NCBI RefSeq assembly: GCF_025515305.1
Contig: NZ_JAOPHT010000003.1
Coordinates: 310,001 to 374,000, forward strand
Direction: 5' to 3'
Source: Roseicyclus sediminis
GTDB taxonomy: Bacteria; Pseudomonadota; Alphaproteobacteria; Rhodobacterales; Rhodobacteraceae
DNA length: 64,000 nt
Part shown: positions 33,247 through 42,540 of the stretch, piece after piece
Layout of the letters: each line of letters begins with the position of its first letter
Numbering within the stretch: position 1 is the first letter of the stretch
Position numbers and translations under genes: made by a program
The notes under the pieces: model-generated
What the model was told of the DNA's origin: nothing
Databases searched by the model: none
What the model saw: the letters and a program-made list of their open reading frames with translations, nothing else

Positions 33247-36220
33247 GCCGGCGGTCACGCCGCGCATCTTCGCCACGGCCCTCGGCGTCGATTTCTGCGC
33301 CGCGCTGATCGCGGGTCTCGACGCGCGTCTGGAGGGCCAGCCTCCCGAGGCCATCGCACGGGTCGAGGTTCATGTCGCCAATGCCCGGATGCAACGGCGC
33401 TTGCAGGCGCTCTACCTCGCGCGCGGGGCGGGGTTCCTGCCGCGCATCCGTACCGTCGCGGCGCTGTCCGAGGCGGGGGACCTGGCCGGGTTGCCGCCCG
33501 CGATGCCGCCCCTGCGCCTCCGGCTGAAACTGGCCGACCTCGTGCGGCGCCTGATCGATTCCGACCCCGAGCTTGCGCCGCGCGCCGCCATCTATCCGCT
33601 GGCCGACAGCCTTGCCGATCTCATGGGCGAGATGTTCGAGGAGCGGGTGACACCCGAGATGATCGCAGCGCTCGACATGGGGACGCAGTCGCGCCACTGG
33701 GCGCGCTCGCAGGCGGTGCTCGCCGTGGTGGAGGAATTCTTCGGCGCCGATGCCGCGCTGACGGGCGAGGCGCGGCAGGCGCAACTGGTCGACCGCCTCT
33801 CGCGGCAATGGGCCGAGGCGCCGCCGGAACATCCGGTGATCGTGGCGGGGTCGACCGGGTCTCGTGGGGCGACGGCGCGGCTGATGCAGGCGGTCGCGCG
33901 GCTGCCGCAGGGCGCGGTCGTGCTGCCGGGGCTCGATCGCGACATGCCGCAAGAGATCTGGGCCCGGTTGCTCGATGAACGGCGGCGGGCCGGGCTTGGC
34001 GGCGAGGACCATCCGCAATACCGCCTGGCCCGCGTGGCGGAGGCCGCGGGCCTCGCGCCGGCCGAGATTCCCGAATGGGCGCCCGCCATGGAACCCGCCA
34101 GCGCGGCGCGCAACGCGATGGTGTCGCTCGCCCTCCGCCCCGCGCCCGTCACCGACCAGTGGCGCGAGGAGGGTCCGAAGCTCGCCGATCTGCCGGATGC
34201 ACTGGCCCGTGTGACCCTTCTCGAGGCGCCGAGCCCGCAGACCGAGGCCACGGCCATCGCGCTCGGCCTGCGCGAGGCGGCCGAACGGGGCATTCGCGCC
34301 GCGCTCGTCAGTCCCGACCGCGTTCTGACCAGGCAGGTCGCCGCAGCGCTCGACCGCTGGGGCATCCTGCCGGACGACAGCGGTGGCGAACCCCTCGGCC
34401 TCACGACGCCCGGACGCTTCCTGCGCATGGTGGCGGAGGCGCAGTGCGGGCCGATGGATGCGGAAATGCTCGTGGCACTCCTTTCCCATCCGCTGTGCCA
34501 CAGCGGGGTGGAGCGGGGGCCGCATCTGCGGTTCTCCCGCGAGTTCGAGCTGGATGCGTTGCGCGGTCGCGTCGCCTTCGCGGTGCCGGCGACGCTTGCG
34601 GACTGGGCAGCCGCGCGGACCGGGGCGGACCGGGACGAGGCGCTGGCCTGGGCCGGGTGGGTGGCCTCCGTGCTCCTCGGGCCGCGCCATACCGCGCCGC
34701 TTCCCTTCGCGGATCGCGTCGCGGCGCATGTCGCCATGGCCGAGGCGCTTGCGGCAGGGCCTGGGCAGGACGGCTCGGGGGGGCTCTACGACAAGGACGC
34801 GGGCGAGGCGGCGGCGAAACTCGTTTCCGATCTGACGGTCGAGGCCGGATCGGGCGGGTTGATGAACGCCCGTGACTACGCCGATTTCTTCACGGCGCTC
34901 GCGGCCGACCGCGAGGCGCGTTCCGTGCTGCGTCCTCACGCGCTGATCCAGGTCTGGGGCACGCTGGAGGCGCGGGTTCAGGGGGCCGATCTCCTCATCC
35001 TCGCCGGTCTGAACGAAGGGGCCTGGCCCGCCGCGCCCAAGGCCGACCCCTGGCTGAACCGTCCACTGCGCGACACCGCCGGGCTGAGGCTGCCCGACCG
35101 GGTGATCGGTCTGTCGGCCCATGATTTCCAGCAGGCCATCGCCGCGCCCGAGGTCTGGATTTGCCGCGCCCGGCGCGATGCCGAGACGGACACGGTCGCG
35201 TCCCGCTGGCTGAACCGGATCACCAACCTGCTCGAAGGGGCGAGCGAGACCTCCAAGGCGGCGCTCGAGCAGATGCGAAATCGCGGGGAATGCTGGATCG
35301 CCCTAGCCGAGGCCGTGCTGCGGCCCGCGGCGCACGTGCCCGCCGCACCGCGACCGGCGCCGGCCCCGCCGGTCGCGGCCCGACCCCGGCAGATCAGCGT
35401 GACGGAGGTCGAGACACTGATCCGCGACCCCTACGCCGTCTACGCGCGCAGGGTCCTCGGCCTGAGGCCGCTCGACCCGCTTCGGCCGCAGCCCGACGCC
35501 GCCGGGCGCGGCTCGACGCTCCACGATATTCTCGACCGCTTCTGCGCGGCCTTCCCCGACACGCTCCCCAAGGACGCCGAGGCCGAGCTTCTGCGCATCG
35601 CCGACGCCGTGCTGGAGGATGCCGCCCCGTGGCCTGCCGCGCGGCGGCTCTGGCATGCGCGGCTGGCCCGCGTGGCGCCCTGGTTTCTCTCGACCGAGGC
35701 CGAGCGCCGCGACTTCGCGGCGTCCTGGCTGCGCGAGGCGCGGGGCGCCTGGGCCCTTCCGGGTCTTGGCGTCACGCTGGTGGGCAAGGCCGACCGGATC
35801 GACAGGCTGCCCGATGGCCGCGTCGCGATCTACGACTACAAGTCCGGCAAACCGCCGACCGAGAAGGAGGAGCGCGCCTTCTCCAAGCAGCTCTGGCTGG
35901 AGGCCGCGATGGCGGCGGAGGGCGCCTTCGGAGAGGAAGGGCCGCTCCAGACTGCGCGCATCGCCTACATCGGCCTCGGCGCGCAGCCCGAGATCATCGC
36001 CCATGACCCCGCACCATCGGACCTTGCGGAGATCACTGGCGGGTTCCGCCGCCTGATCGGGCATTTCCTCTCGCCATCAAAGGGCTACCCATCGCGCCGA
36101 GCGTTGAAGAACGTCCGCTGGAGCGGCGATTACGACCAGCTCGCGCGCTACGGCGAATGGGACGAGACCGAGGACGCCGTGCTCCTGCCCGTGGGCGACG
36201 CCGAGGGAGGTGGATCGTGA
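33230..36220 (+). CDS. addB: Double-strand break repair protein AddB
   Basis: A 996-aa alphaproteobacterial AddB. The N-terminal inactive-helicase region lacks a Walker A motif (VEVHVANARMQRRLQAL lies where it would be). The C-terminal RecB-like nuclease (about 720-960) has GSTLHDILDRF, GKADRID and the catalytic IYDYKSGKPP (Asp869, Lys871), followed by a conserved Gln. No cysteine cluster for a 4Fe-4S site is seen, unlike Firmicute AddB. With AddA it resects broken ends to Chi for RecA. Start ATG 33230; the stop overlaps the addA GTG. Confidence 0.9.
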   Translation: MTRIFEPAVTPRIFATALGVDFCAALIAGLDARLEGQPPEAIARVEVHVANARMQRRLQALYLARGAGFLPRIRTVAALSEAGDLAGLPPAMPPLRLRLKLADLVRRLIDSDPELAPRAAIYPLADSLADLMGEMFEERVTPEMIAALDMGTQSRHWARSQAVLAVVEEFFGADAALTGEARQAQLVDRLSRQWAEAPPEHPVIVAGSTGSRGATARLMQAVARLPQGAVVLPGLDRDMPQEIWARLLDERRRAGLGGEDHPQYRLARVAEAAGLAPAEIPEWAPAMEPASAARNAMVSLALRPAPVTDQWREEGPKLADLPDALARVTLLEAPSPQTEATAIALGLREAAERGIRAALVSPDRVLTRQVAAALDRWGILPDDSGGEPLGLTTPGRFLRMVAEAQCGPMDAEMLVALLSHPLCHSGVERGPHLRFSREFELDALRGRVAFAVPATLADWAAARTGADRDEALAWAGWVASVLLGPRHTAPLPFADRVAAHVAMAEALAAGPGQDGSGGLYDKDAGEAAAKLVSDLTVEAGSGGLMNARDYADFFTALAADREARSVLRPHALIQVWGTLEARVQGADLLILAGLNEGAWPAAPKADPWLNRPLRDTAGLRLPDRVIGLSAHDFQQAIAAPEVWICRARRDAETDTVASRWLNRITNLLEGASETSKAALEQMRNRGECWIALAEAVLRPAAHVPAAPRPAPAPPVAARPRQISVTEVETLIRDPYAVYARRVLGLRPLDPLRPQPDAAGRGSTLHDILDRFCAAFPDTLPKDAEAELLRIADAVLEDAAPWPAARRLWHARLARVAPWFLSTEAERRDFAASWLREARGAWALPGLGVTLVGKADRIDRLPDGRVAIYDYKSGKPPTEKEERAFSKQLWLEAAMAAEGAFGEEGPLQTARIAYIGLGAQPEIIAHDPAPSDLAEITGGFRRLIGHFLSPSKGYPSRRALKNVRWSGDYDQLARYGEWDETEDAVLLPVGDAEGGGS

Positions 36221-39200
36221 GCCCGATGGACGACGCCACCCGCGCCCAGGTCGAGGCCGCCGCGCCGGATGTCTCGACATGGCTTTCGGCCAATGCGGGC
36301 TCGGGCAAGACGCGGGTGCTGACCGACCGCGTGGCGCGGCTTCTCCTGCAGGAAGTGCCGCCCGAGCGCATCCTATGCCTGACCTATACCAAGGCGGCGG
36401 CGATGGAGATGCAGAACCGCCTGTTCAAGCGTCTTGGCGAATGGGCGATGATGCCGCCGGAGAACCTGCGCGACGCGCTGGCACTGGTCGGCGTGCCGAC
36501 GGCGAGCCTGACGCCGGACCTGCTGTCGCGGGCGCGGACGTTGTTTGCGCGGGCCATCGAGACGCCGGGCGGCCTGAAGATCCAGACGATCCATTCCTTC
36601 TGCGCCTCGGTCCTGCGCCGCTTTCCGCTGGAGGCCGGTGTGAGCCCCGGCTTCACCGAGATCGACGAGCGCGTGCAGGCCCGCCTGATCGCCGACATCC
36701 TGGACGAGATGGCCGACGATCCGGCGCGGCGCGACGCCATCGACGCGGTCGTGCCATATCTCGGCGACGAGGACGGTATTCTCGACCTCGCCCGCGCCGC
36801 CGCCCGCGAGGCGGAGGGGCTGGCCGAGCCGCTGGGCTGGGACGGGATCTGCGCCGCCCTGGGGATCGACGCGGGGCTGACGGAGGAGGGTGTTCTCGCC
36901 GCCGTCCTGACTGGCGAGGAACGCGACATCTGCGATGCGGTCTGGCCGCGCCTCGACCCGGAAGGAAAGCAACAGGCCAAGCCCTACCGTGTCCTGCGGG
37001 ACATGCCGTGGGAGGCGATGACCCTCGATGCGCTGAAAGACCTCGAGGAGGTTGCCTTGACCGGCGAGGGCGCGAAGGTTCCTTTCGCCGCCAAGGGCGA
37101 CAAGATCGGCAATGCCGATGTTCGCGACGCCATCGGCCCGGACGCGATGGCGGCCTTCGTCGATCTCTGCCTTCGCGTGGAGGCGGCCCGCCCCCTCCGC
37201 GCGGGCCTTCTCACCGCGCGGCGGACCCATGCGTTGCATCGCTTCGCGGCCGCCTTCCTGCCTGCCTATGCCGAGGCCAAGACGGCGCGCGGCTGGCTGG
37301 ATTTCGACGACCTGATCTCGCGTACGCGCGGCCTGCTCAGCGCGCCGGGGATCGCGCAATGGGTCCTGTTCCGGCTCGACGGCGGGATCGACCACATCCT
37401 TGTGGACGAGGCGCAGGACACCAGCCCCGAGCAATGGGACATCGTCAAGCGTCTCGCCGAGGATTTCGCCGCCGGCGAGGGCGCGCGGGCCGATGTGCAA
37501 CGCACGATCTTCGTCGTCGGTGACAGGAAACAGTCGATCTATTCGTTCCAGGGCGCGGACCCCGAGGGGTTCAACCGGATGCGCGAACATTTCCAGGAAC
37601 GCCTCCGCGGTATCGGGCTGCCCTTCGCCGTCCGAGAGCTCGAGCATTCCTTCCGCTCCTCTCCGGCGATCCTCCGGATTGTCGACAGGGTCTGCGGCCC
37701 CGGGGCCGACCTCAGCGCGGGCGACGGGATGGAACACAAGGCCTTCTTCGCGGCCAAACCCGGCCGCGTCGACCTCTGGCCGCCTGTGCCGCCCCCGGAG
37801 AAGATCGAGGATCCCGATTGGGACGATCCGCGCGATCTCGTGGACGAGGATCACCAGTACAGCGTTCTGGCCTCCGTCATCGCCGACCGGCTGCACGACA
37901 TGCTGGAGATCGAGCGCCCCGAAATCGAAACCCGGGACGGACGGCGCGCCGTCGAGGCGGGCGATGTCCTGATCCTCGTGCGGAGCCGCTCGCCGCTGTT
38001 CCGGCAGATCATCGGTGCGCTGAAACGCAAGGGCCTGCCGGTCGCGGGCGTCGACCGGAGCGAGCTGACCGCACCGCTCGCCGTGCAGGACCTTCTGGCG
38101 CTGCTGCGCTTCCTCGCGACGCCGGAGGACGACCTGTCGCTTGCCGCCGTCCTTCGGTCCCCCATCGGCGGATGGAGCGAGGATGACCTCTTCCGCCTCG
38201 CGCACGGGCGCAGGGGCTACCTGTGGGAAGCGCTCCGGGCCCGCGCGGGCGAGCGCGGGGCCTGGGCGGAAACCCACGCGATGCTGTCGGATTTGCGGAA
38301 GGAGGCCGATTTCAAGCGGCCCTACGACCTGCTGGAGCGCGCGCTCATCCGGCACGACGCGCGCCGGCGCCTCGCCGCGCGGCTGGGTCCGGAAGCCGAG
38401 GACGGGATCGACGCGATGCTGGCGCAGGCGCTGGCCTACGAGAGGATGGAGGTGCCGAGCCTGACCGGCTTCATCGGCTGGCTGGAGACGGGGGAGGTCA
38501 CGGTCAAGCGCGACCTCGCGCAGGCCAAGGGGCAGATCCGCGTGATGACGGTGCATGGCGCGAAGGGGCTGGAGGCGCCCGTGGTGATCCTGCCCGACAG
38601 CGGTCAGTGGCAGCCACGGCGTGAGGCGATCCGGCTGGTGGCCGGGCAGGGGGGGACGGTCTGCTGGTCGCCCTCGAAGGCCGATGCGACCGATGCGATC
38701 CGCGAGGCGCTGGGCGAGACCGACGCGCGCCTGAAGGAAGAGCGTAACCGCCTGCTCTACGTGGCGCTGACGCGCGCGGAAAGCTGGCTGATCGTGGCGG
38801 CGGCGGGCAAGGCACGAAGCGGGACGACCAAGACCTGGTATGCCGCCGTTGAGGATGGACTGCAGGCGCTGGGCGCCGCGCCTCTGACGGTGGAGGGCAT
38901 CGGCGAGGGTGGCCTGAGGCTTCAGGTCGGGGATCTGCCACATGCAGGCCCGAGGGCGTCCTCGACCGGGGAAATTCCGGGCCGCCCGGGGATTCCGGGC
39001 TGGGTCGAGGTCGCCGCCGCCCCTGTTCCGAGGGACGCGGTGGCGCGTTCCCCGTCCGATCTGGGCGGTGAAAAGGCGATTCTCACGGAAGGCGCCGGGT
39101 CCGCCGGACGTGACGCGGCGCTGCGGCGGGGCCGGCTGGTGCACCTGTTGCTCGAACACCTGCCGCGCTTTCCCGCGCCCGGATGGCGCGCCGCCGCGCC

Positions 39201-39630
39201 GCGCATCGCCGGGCTCGAGGCCCCGGATATCGGCGAGGCGGAGCTCGCCGAGGCCTACGCGGAGGCGGAGGCCGTCCTCACCGCGCCGCATCTGGCCCAT
39301 GTCTTCGCGCCCGGCACGCTGGCCGAGGTGGAGCTTTGTGCCGACAGCGCGGCGCTGGGCGTCCCGCTCCTCGGTGCGATCGACCGGCTGATCGTGGGCG
39401 AGGCGCAAGTGCTTGCCGTGGATTTCAAGACCAACGCCGAGGTTCCCGCCAGTGCCGAGGGCGTTCCCGAGGGTATCTTGCGGCAGATGGGGGCCTATGC
39501 CGAAATGCTCGGCGCGATCTATCCGGGGCGCGAAATCGCCACAGCCGTCCTGTGGTCGCGCAACGCGACACTGATGCCCTTGCCGCACGATCTGGTGTCC
39601 GAAGCATTGTCGCGCGCAAGGGCTTCTTGA
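36217..39630 (+). CDS. addA: Double-strand break repair helicase AddA
   Basis: A 1137-aa UvrD-type helicase-nuclease. Helicase motif I ANAGSGKTRVLT (Lys31), motif II VDEAQDTSPEQW (397-401), motif III GDRKQSIYSFQGAD, motif V VHGAKGLEAPVV and motif VI RLLYVALTRAE. The C-terminal RecB nuclease carries LAVDFKTNAE (Asp1069, Lys1071). The GTG at 36217 overlaps the addB stop (GTGA) and follows GGGAGG by 7 bases; an ATG at 36226 is the alternative. Confidence 0.93.
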   Translation: MSPMDDATRAQVEAAAPDVSTWLSANAGSGKTRVLTDRVARLLLQEVPPERILCLTYTKAAAMEMQNRLFKRLGEWAMMPPENLRDALALVGVPTASLTPDLLSRARTLFARAIETPGGLKIQTIHSFCASVLRRFPLEAGVSPGFTEIDERVQARLIADILDEMADDPARRDAIDAVVPYLGDEDGILDLARAAAREAEGLAEPLGWDGICAALGIDAGLTEEGVLAAVLTGEERDICDAVWPRLDPEGKQQAKPYRVLRDMPWEAMTLDALKDLEEVALTGEGAKVPFAAKGDKIGNADVRDAIGPDAMAAFVDLCLRVEAARPLRAGLLTARRTHALHRFAAAFLPAYAEAKTARGWLDFDDLISRTRGLLSAPGIAQWVLFRLDGGIDHILVDEAQDTSPEQWDIVKRLAEDFAAGEGARADVQRTIFVVGDRKQSIYSFQGADPEGFNRMREHFQERLRGIGLPFAVRELEHSFRSSPAILRIVDRVCGPGADLSAGDGMEHKAFFAAKPGRVDLWPPVPPPEKIEDPDWDDPRDLVDEDHQYSVLASVIADRLHDMLEIERPEIETRDGRRAVEAGDVLILVRSRSPLFRQIIGALKRKGLPVAGVDRSELTAPLAVQDLLALLRFLATPEDDLSLAAVLRSPIGGWSEDDLFRLAHGRRGYLWEALRARAGERGAWAETHAMLSDLRKEADFKRPYDLLERALIRHDARRRLAARLGPEAEDGIDAMLAQALAYERMEVPSLTGFIGWLETGEVTVKRDLAQAKGQIRVMTVHGAKGLEAPVVILPDSGQWQPRREAIRLVAGQGGTVCWSPSKADATDAIREALGETDARLKEERNRLLYVALTRAESWLIVAAAGKARSGTTKTWYAAVEDGLQALGAAPLTVEGIGEGGLRLQVGDLPHAGPRASSTGEIPGRPGIPGWVEVAAAPVPRDAVARSPSDLGGEKAILTEGAGSAGRDAALRRGRLVHLLLEHLPRFPAPGWRAAAPRIAGLEAPDIGEAELAEAYAEAEAVLTAPHLAHVFAPGTLAEVELCADSAALGVPLLGAIDRLIVGEAQVLAVDFKTNAEVPASAEGVPEGILRQMGAYAEMLGAIYPGREIATAVLWSRNATLMPLPHDLVSEALSRARAS

Positions 39631-39655
39631 CTGCGCAAGGGCCGCTACCTACTTT
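39627..39655 (+). promoter_or_regulatory. Sigma-70-type promoter of trxA
   Basis: TTGACT (39627-39632, overlapping the addA stop codon), 17-bp spacer, TACTTT (39650-39655). The start would be near 39662, about 28 nt before the trxA ATG. Confidence 0.6.
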
Positions 39656-39690
39656 CGGCCCCCGATGAACACCCCCGAGGAGGGCTGCCA

Positions 39691-40011
39691 ATGGCCACCG
39701 TTTCCGTCACCGACGCGACCTTCGATGCCGAAGTGCGCCAGTCGGACATTCCCGTCGTCGTCGATTTCTGGGCCGAGTGGTGTGGCCCCTGCAAGCAGAT
39801 CGGCCCGGCCCTCGAAGAGCTGTCGGATGAATACGACGGCCGCGTTAAGATCGTGAAGGTCAACGTGGACGAGAACCCGTCCTCGCCGATGCAACTCGGC
39901 GTGCGCGGCATTCCCGCGCTCTTCATGTTCAAGGGCGGCGAGGTCGTTTCGAACAAGATCGGCGCGGCGCCGAAGGCCGCGCTGCAGAAGTGGATCGACG
40001 AAGCCGTCTGA
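39691..40011 (+). CDS. trxA: Thioredoxin
   Basis: A 106-aa classical thioredoxin with [14 protein letters not shown] (active-site Cys near 30 and 33), the cis-Pro in [10 protein letters not shown] and a C-terminal helix. It is the general dithiol donor of the cytoplasm. GAGGAGGG lies 8 bases before the ATG. It has its own promoter and terminator, so it is a single-gene unit after the addBA operon, as in related genomes. Confidence 0.94.
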   Translation: MATVSVTDATFDAEVRQSDIPVVVDFWAEWCGPCKQIGPALEELSDEYDGRVKIVKVNVDENPSSPMQLGVRGIPALFMFKGGEVVSNKIGAAPKAALQKWIDEAV

Positions 40012-40036
40012 GGCGGGTCCATCCTGACGATATGCG

Positions 40037-40063
40037 AAAGGGCGCCTTCCGGGGCGCCCTTTT
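40037..40063 (+). terminator. Rho-independent terminator of trxA
   Basis: A 9-bp stem (40038-40046 with 40053-40061) with TTCCGG loop, then TTTCCTTT, 26 bases after trxA. Confidence 0.88.
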
Positions 40064-40082
40064 CCTTTGCCGTATCCGCCCC

Positions 40083-40436
40083 TCAGTAGCGGTGCGAAAG
40101 CTCGACCCGGGTTCCGTCGGCGCGCGTGATCGCGGTGGCGTAGATCTCCAGCGGACCGTCGTCATCGACGAAGCCCGACACCGTGATGCTTTCCCCGGTG
40201 TGCGCGGGCACCAGGTTGGGGCCGACGTAGACGAGGACAGTCCCGGTTGCGTCGCGCAGGAGGAATTCGTCCTCGTCGGTGATGCGCTCGACCGTTCCGG
40301 CCAGCGTGACCGTCTGGCCCGGCGCCAGCGTCGAAACGGTGGCATCCGTCTTGCCGCTCGTCGCGGCGAAAAGCGGTGCGGCGAGCCACGCGGAAAGTGC
40401 GATTCCGGCCAGCATGGGCATGGTTGATCTGGTCAT
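40083..40436 (-). CDS. Secreted OB-fold stress protein (YgiW/YdeI-like)
   Basis: A 117-aa protein with a Sec signal peptide (hydrophobic 8-24, AAPLFAATS) and a small OB-fold body: GQTVTLAGTVERITDEDEFLLRD followed by GTVLVYVGPNLVP and SGFVDDDGPLEIYA. This matches the periplasmic bacterial OB-fold (BOF) family, of which YgiW is linked to stress tolerance. It lies 14 bases after a 55-aa membrane protein gene on the same strand, so they are likely one operon. Confidence 0.75.
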   Translation of the reverse strand: MTRSTMPMLAGIALSAWLAAPLFAATSGKTDATVSTLAPGQTVTLAGTVERITDEDEFLLRDATGTVLVYVGPNLVPAHTGESITVSGFVDDDGPLEIYATAITRADGTRVELSHRY

Positions 40437-40450
40437 TGTCTGGGTTTCCT

Positions 40451-40618
40451 TCAGTCGAGGGCCACGAGAATCAGGATCACCGCGCCGAGCGCCGCGGTCA
40501 GCAGGACCCAGCGCTCGACCGTCAGCGCGACCGGGGCGCGCAGCCAGGCGCTGGCGGAAACGGGAATGACCGTCTGGGTGTCGGTCCCGGCTTCGGACCG
40601 TTCGGCATTGTCGGACAT
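40451..40618 (-). CDS. 55-aa single-pass membrane protein
   Basis: A 55-codon frame from ATG 40618 to TGA 40451. The first 30 residues are polar; WVLLTAALGAVILILVAL near the C-terminus is one transmembrane helix. A GGAGG lies 7 bases before the ATG, and the OB-fold gene starts 14 bases after its stop. The topology is probably N-in with a very short tail outside. I know no family name. Being upstream of a periplasmic protein suggests a shared envelope role. Confidence 0.65.
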   Translation of the reverse strand: MSDNAERSEAGTDTQTVIPVSASAWLRAPVALTVERWVLLTAALGAVILILVALD

Positions 40619-40726
40619 GCGATGACCTCCGGGTTGCTGTCAGGTCAGATATGGTCCGACAGGGCAGAGTGTTCACCCTATGGGATTTTAAAAATCAATC
40701 GGAAAAAGCTATCGGGCGCTTCGATC

Positions 40727-40758
40727 AAAAAAAGGGGCGCTCCGAACGGAGCGCCCCT
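40727..40758 (-). terminator. Rho-independent terminator of glnK-amtB
   Basis: A perfect 11-bp stem (40733-40743 with 40748-40758), 4-nt loop, followed on the minus strand by seven T. It lies 52 bases after the amtB stop. Confidence 0.93.
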
Positions 40759-40810
40759 TCCAGTCTGTCCCGGGCCGAAGGGAGGACCGGCCCGGGTGCA
40801 AGCGTTTCGA

Positions 40811-42169
40811 TCAGCCCTTCGAGAACTCGGGGTAGGCTTCCATGCCCAGCTCCGAGACGTCGAGCCCGGCCATCTCGGCCTCTTCGGAGACCCGGATGCC
40901 CATGACTGCCTTGAGGATGAACCACACGATCAGCGACAGGACGAAGGTGGTGCCGACGATGGCGACGATGCCCAGGACCTGCGTGCCGAGCGCGGCTTCG
41001 CCGTGGTAGCCGCCGGTCAGGACCACGGCGAGCGTGCCCCAGATCCCCGCGAAACCGTGCACCGGGATGGCGCCCACGACGTCGTCGATCTTCAGCTTGT
41101 CCAGCATCGGGACGGTCAGCACCACGATCACGCCACCGACAGCGCCGATGATGAGCGCGAGACCCAGCGACGGGGCCAGAGGCTCGGCGGTGATCGAGAC
41201 GAGACCGGCCAGGGCGCCGTTCAGCACCATGGTGAGGTCGGCCTTGCCGTACATGATCTGCGTGAGGATCAGCGCGGCGACGGCACCCGAAGCGGCGGCC
41301 ATGTTGGTGTTCGAGAAGATCCGCGACACATCCGCGATGTCTGCTGCCGAACCCATGGCCAGCTGCGAGCCGCCGTTGAAGCCGAACCAGCCGAGCCACA
41401 GGATGAACATGCCGAGGGTGGCGAGTGCCAGGTTGGAACCCGGCATCGGGTTGACCTTGCCATCCTTGTACTTGCCCAGACGCGGGCCGAGGACGATGGC
41501 ACCGGCCAGCGCTGCTGCCGCACCACAGGCGTGCACAACGGTGGAGCCTGCGAAGTCGGAGAAGCCTGCCTCGGAGAGCCAGCCGCCGCCCCACTGCCAG
41601 GAGGCCGTGAGCGGGTAGATGAAGCCGGTCAGTACCATGACGAAGATCAGGAACGGCCACAGCTTGATCCGTTCGGCCAGCGCACCCGACACGATCGAGG
41701 CGGTCGCCGCACAGAACATCAGCTGGAAGAAGAAGTCCGAACCGGTCGACGCGTAGGAGGCGTCATCAGCAGCGGCGAGGCCCTGATCGGCGAGGTAGAC
41801 GGGTTCGAGCACGCCCCAGGCCGGGAAGAGGCCCGAGAAGTAGCCTTCGATCGCCCAGTCGCCGAGCGGGTACATCAGGTTGTAGCCGATCAGCCAGTAC
41901 ATGATCGTCGCAAGACCGAAGAGCGCGACGTTCTTGGTCATCTGCATGGTGACGTTCTTGGAGCGGACGAGGCCGCCCTCGAGCATGGCGAAGCCGGCCG
42001 CCATGAAGAACACGAGGAAGCCGCCGATGAGGAACAGCAGCGTGTTGAAGATCCAGACGACCTCTTCGGACACGGCCGGAGGGGCTTCCGCATCCTGGGC
42101 GAAGCCCATCGTCGGCAGGAGCGCGGCAGTTGCCACGGCTGCCAGCGGAAGGAGATATTTCTTGTTCAT
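40811..42169 (-). CDS. amtB: Ammonium transporter
   Basis: A 452-aa Amt/Rh channel with a cleavable N-terminal signal segment (MNKKYLLPLAAVATAALLPTMGFA region) and eleven membrane helices. Family motifs: DFAGSTVVHACGAAAALAGA (first pore His), LAGLVSITAEPLAP and VHGFAGIWGTLAV (second pore His). The C-terminus keeps the GlnK-binding tail. It moves ammonium into the cell and is blocked by GlnK when nitrogen is ample. It follows glnK by 32 bases on the same strand. Confidence 0.95.
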   Translation of the reverse strand: MNKKYLLPLAAVATAALLPTMGFAQDAEAPPAVSEEVVWIFNTLLFLIGGFLVFFMAAGFAMLEGGLVRSKNVTMQMTKNVALFGLATIMYWLIGYNLMYPLGDWAIEGYFSGLFPAWGVLEPVYLADQGLAAADDASYASTGSDFFFQLMFCAATASIVSGALAERIKLWPFLIFVMVLTGFIYPLTASWQWGGGWLSEAGFSDFAGSTVVHACGAAAALAGAIVLGPRLGKYKDGKVNPMPGSNLALATLGMFILWLGWFGFNGGSQLAMGSAADIADVSRIFSNTNMAAASGAVAALILTQIMYGKADLTMVLNGALAGLVSITAEPLAPSLGLALIIGAVGGVIVVLTVPMLDKLKIDDVVGAIPVHGFAGIWGTLAVVLTGGYHGEAALGTQVLGIVAIVGTTFVLSLIVWFILKAVMGIRVSEEAEMAGLDVSELGMEAYPEFSKG

Positions 42170-42201
42170 ATCGAAGTGATCCTTTTCGTGGAAAGGCGCG
42201 C

Positions 42202-42540
42202 TCAGAGCGCGTCGTCGTTGGTTTCGCCGGTGCGCACGCGCACTGCGCTGCCCACGTCGAGAACGAAGATCTTGCCGTCACCGATCTTGTCGGTCTTGGC
42301 CGTCGACTGGATGGTCTCGACCACCTGGTCGGCCATTCCGTCGGCCACCACGATCTCGAGCTTCACTTTCGGCACGAAATTCACGGCGTATTCGGCGCCG
42401 CGATAGATCTCGGTGTGACCGGACTGCGAGCCGAAGCCCTTGATCTCGGTCACCATCATGCCGCGCACGCCGATGGAGGTGAGCGCCTCGCGCACCTCCT
42501 CAAGCTTGAACGGCTTGATTGCTGCGATGATGAGTTTCAC
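42202..42540 (-). CDS. glnK: P-II family nitrogen regulator GlnK
   Basis: A 112-aa P-II protein of standard length: MKLIIAAIKPFKLEEV opening, T-loop GSQSGHTEIYRGAEY with the uridylylated Tyr51, and KIGDGKIFVLDVGSAVRVRTGE at the C-terminus. It senses ATP/ADP and 2-oxoglutarate and gates AmtB. The GTG at 42540 follows GGAAGGG by 8 bases; another GTG at 42549 is possible. Operon with amtB. Confidence 0.94.
   Translation of the reverse strand: MKLIIAAIKPFKLEEVREALTSIGVRGMMVTEIKGFGSQSGHTEIYRGAEYAVNFVPKVKLEIVVADGMADQVVETIQSTAKTDKIGDGKIFVLDVGSAVRVRTGETNDDAL

Noticed and set aside
36373-39588. A 1071-codon frame antisense to addA
   Set aside because: Shadow of addA; no family motifs, and addA is complete on the plus strand.
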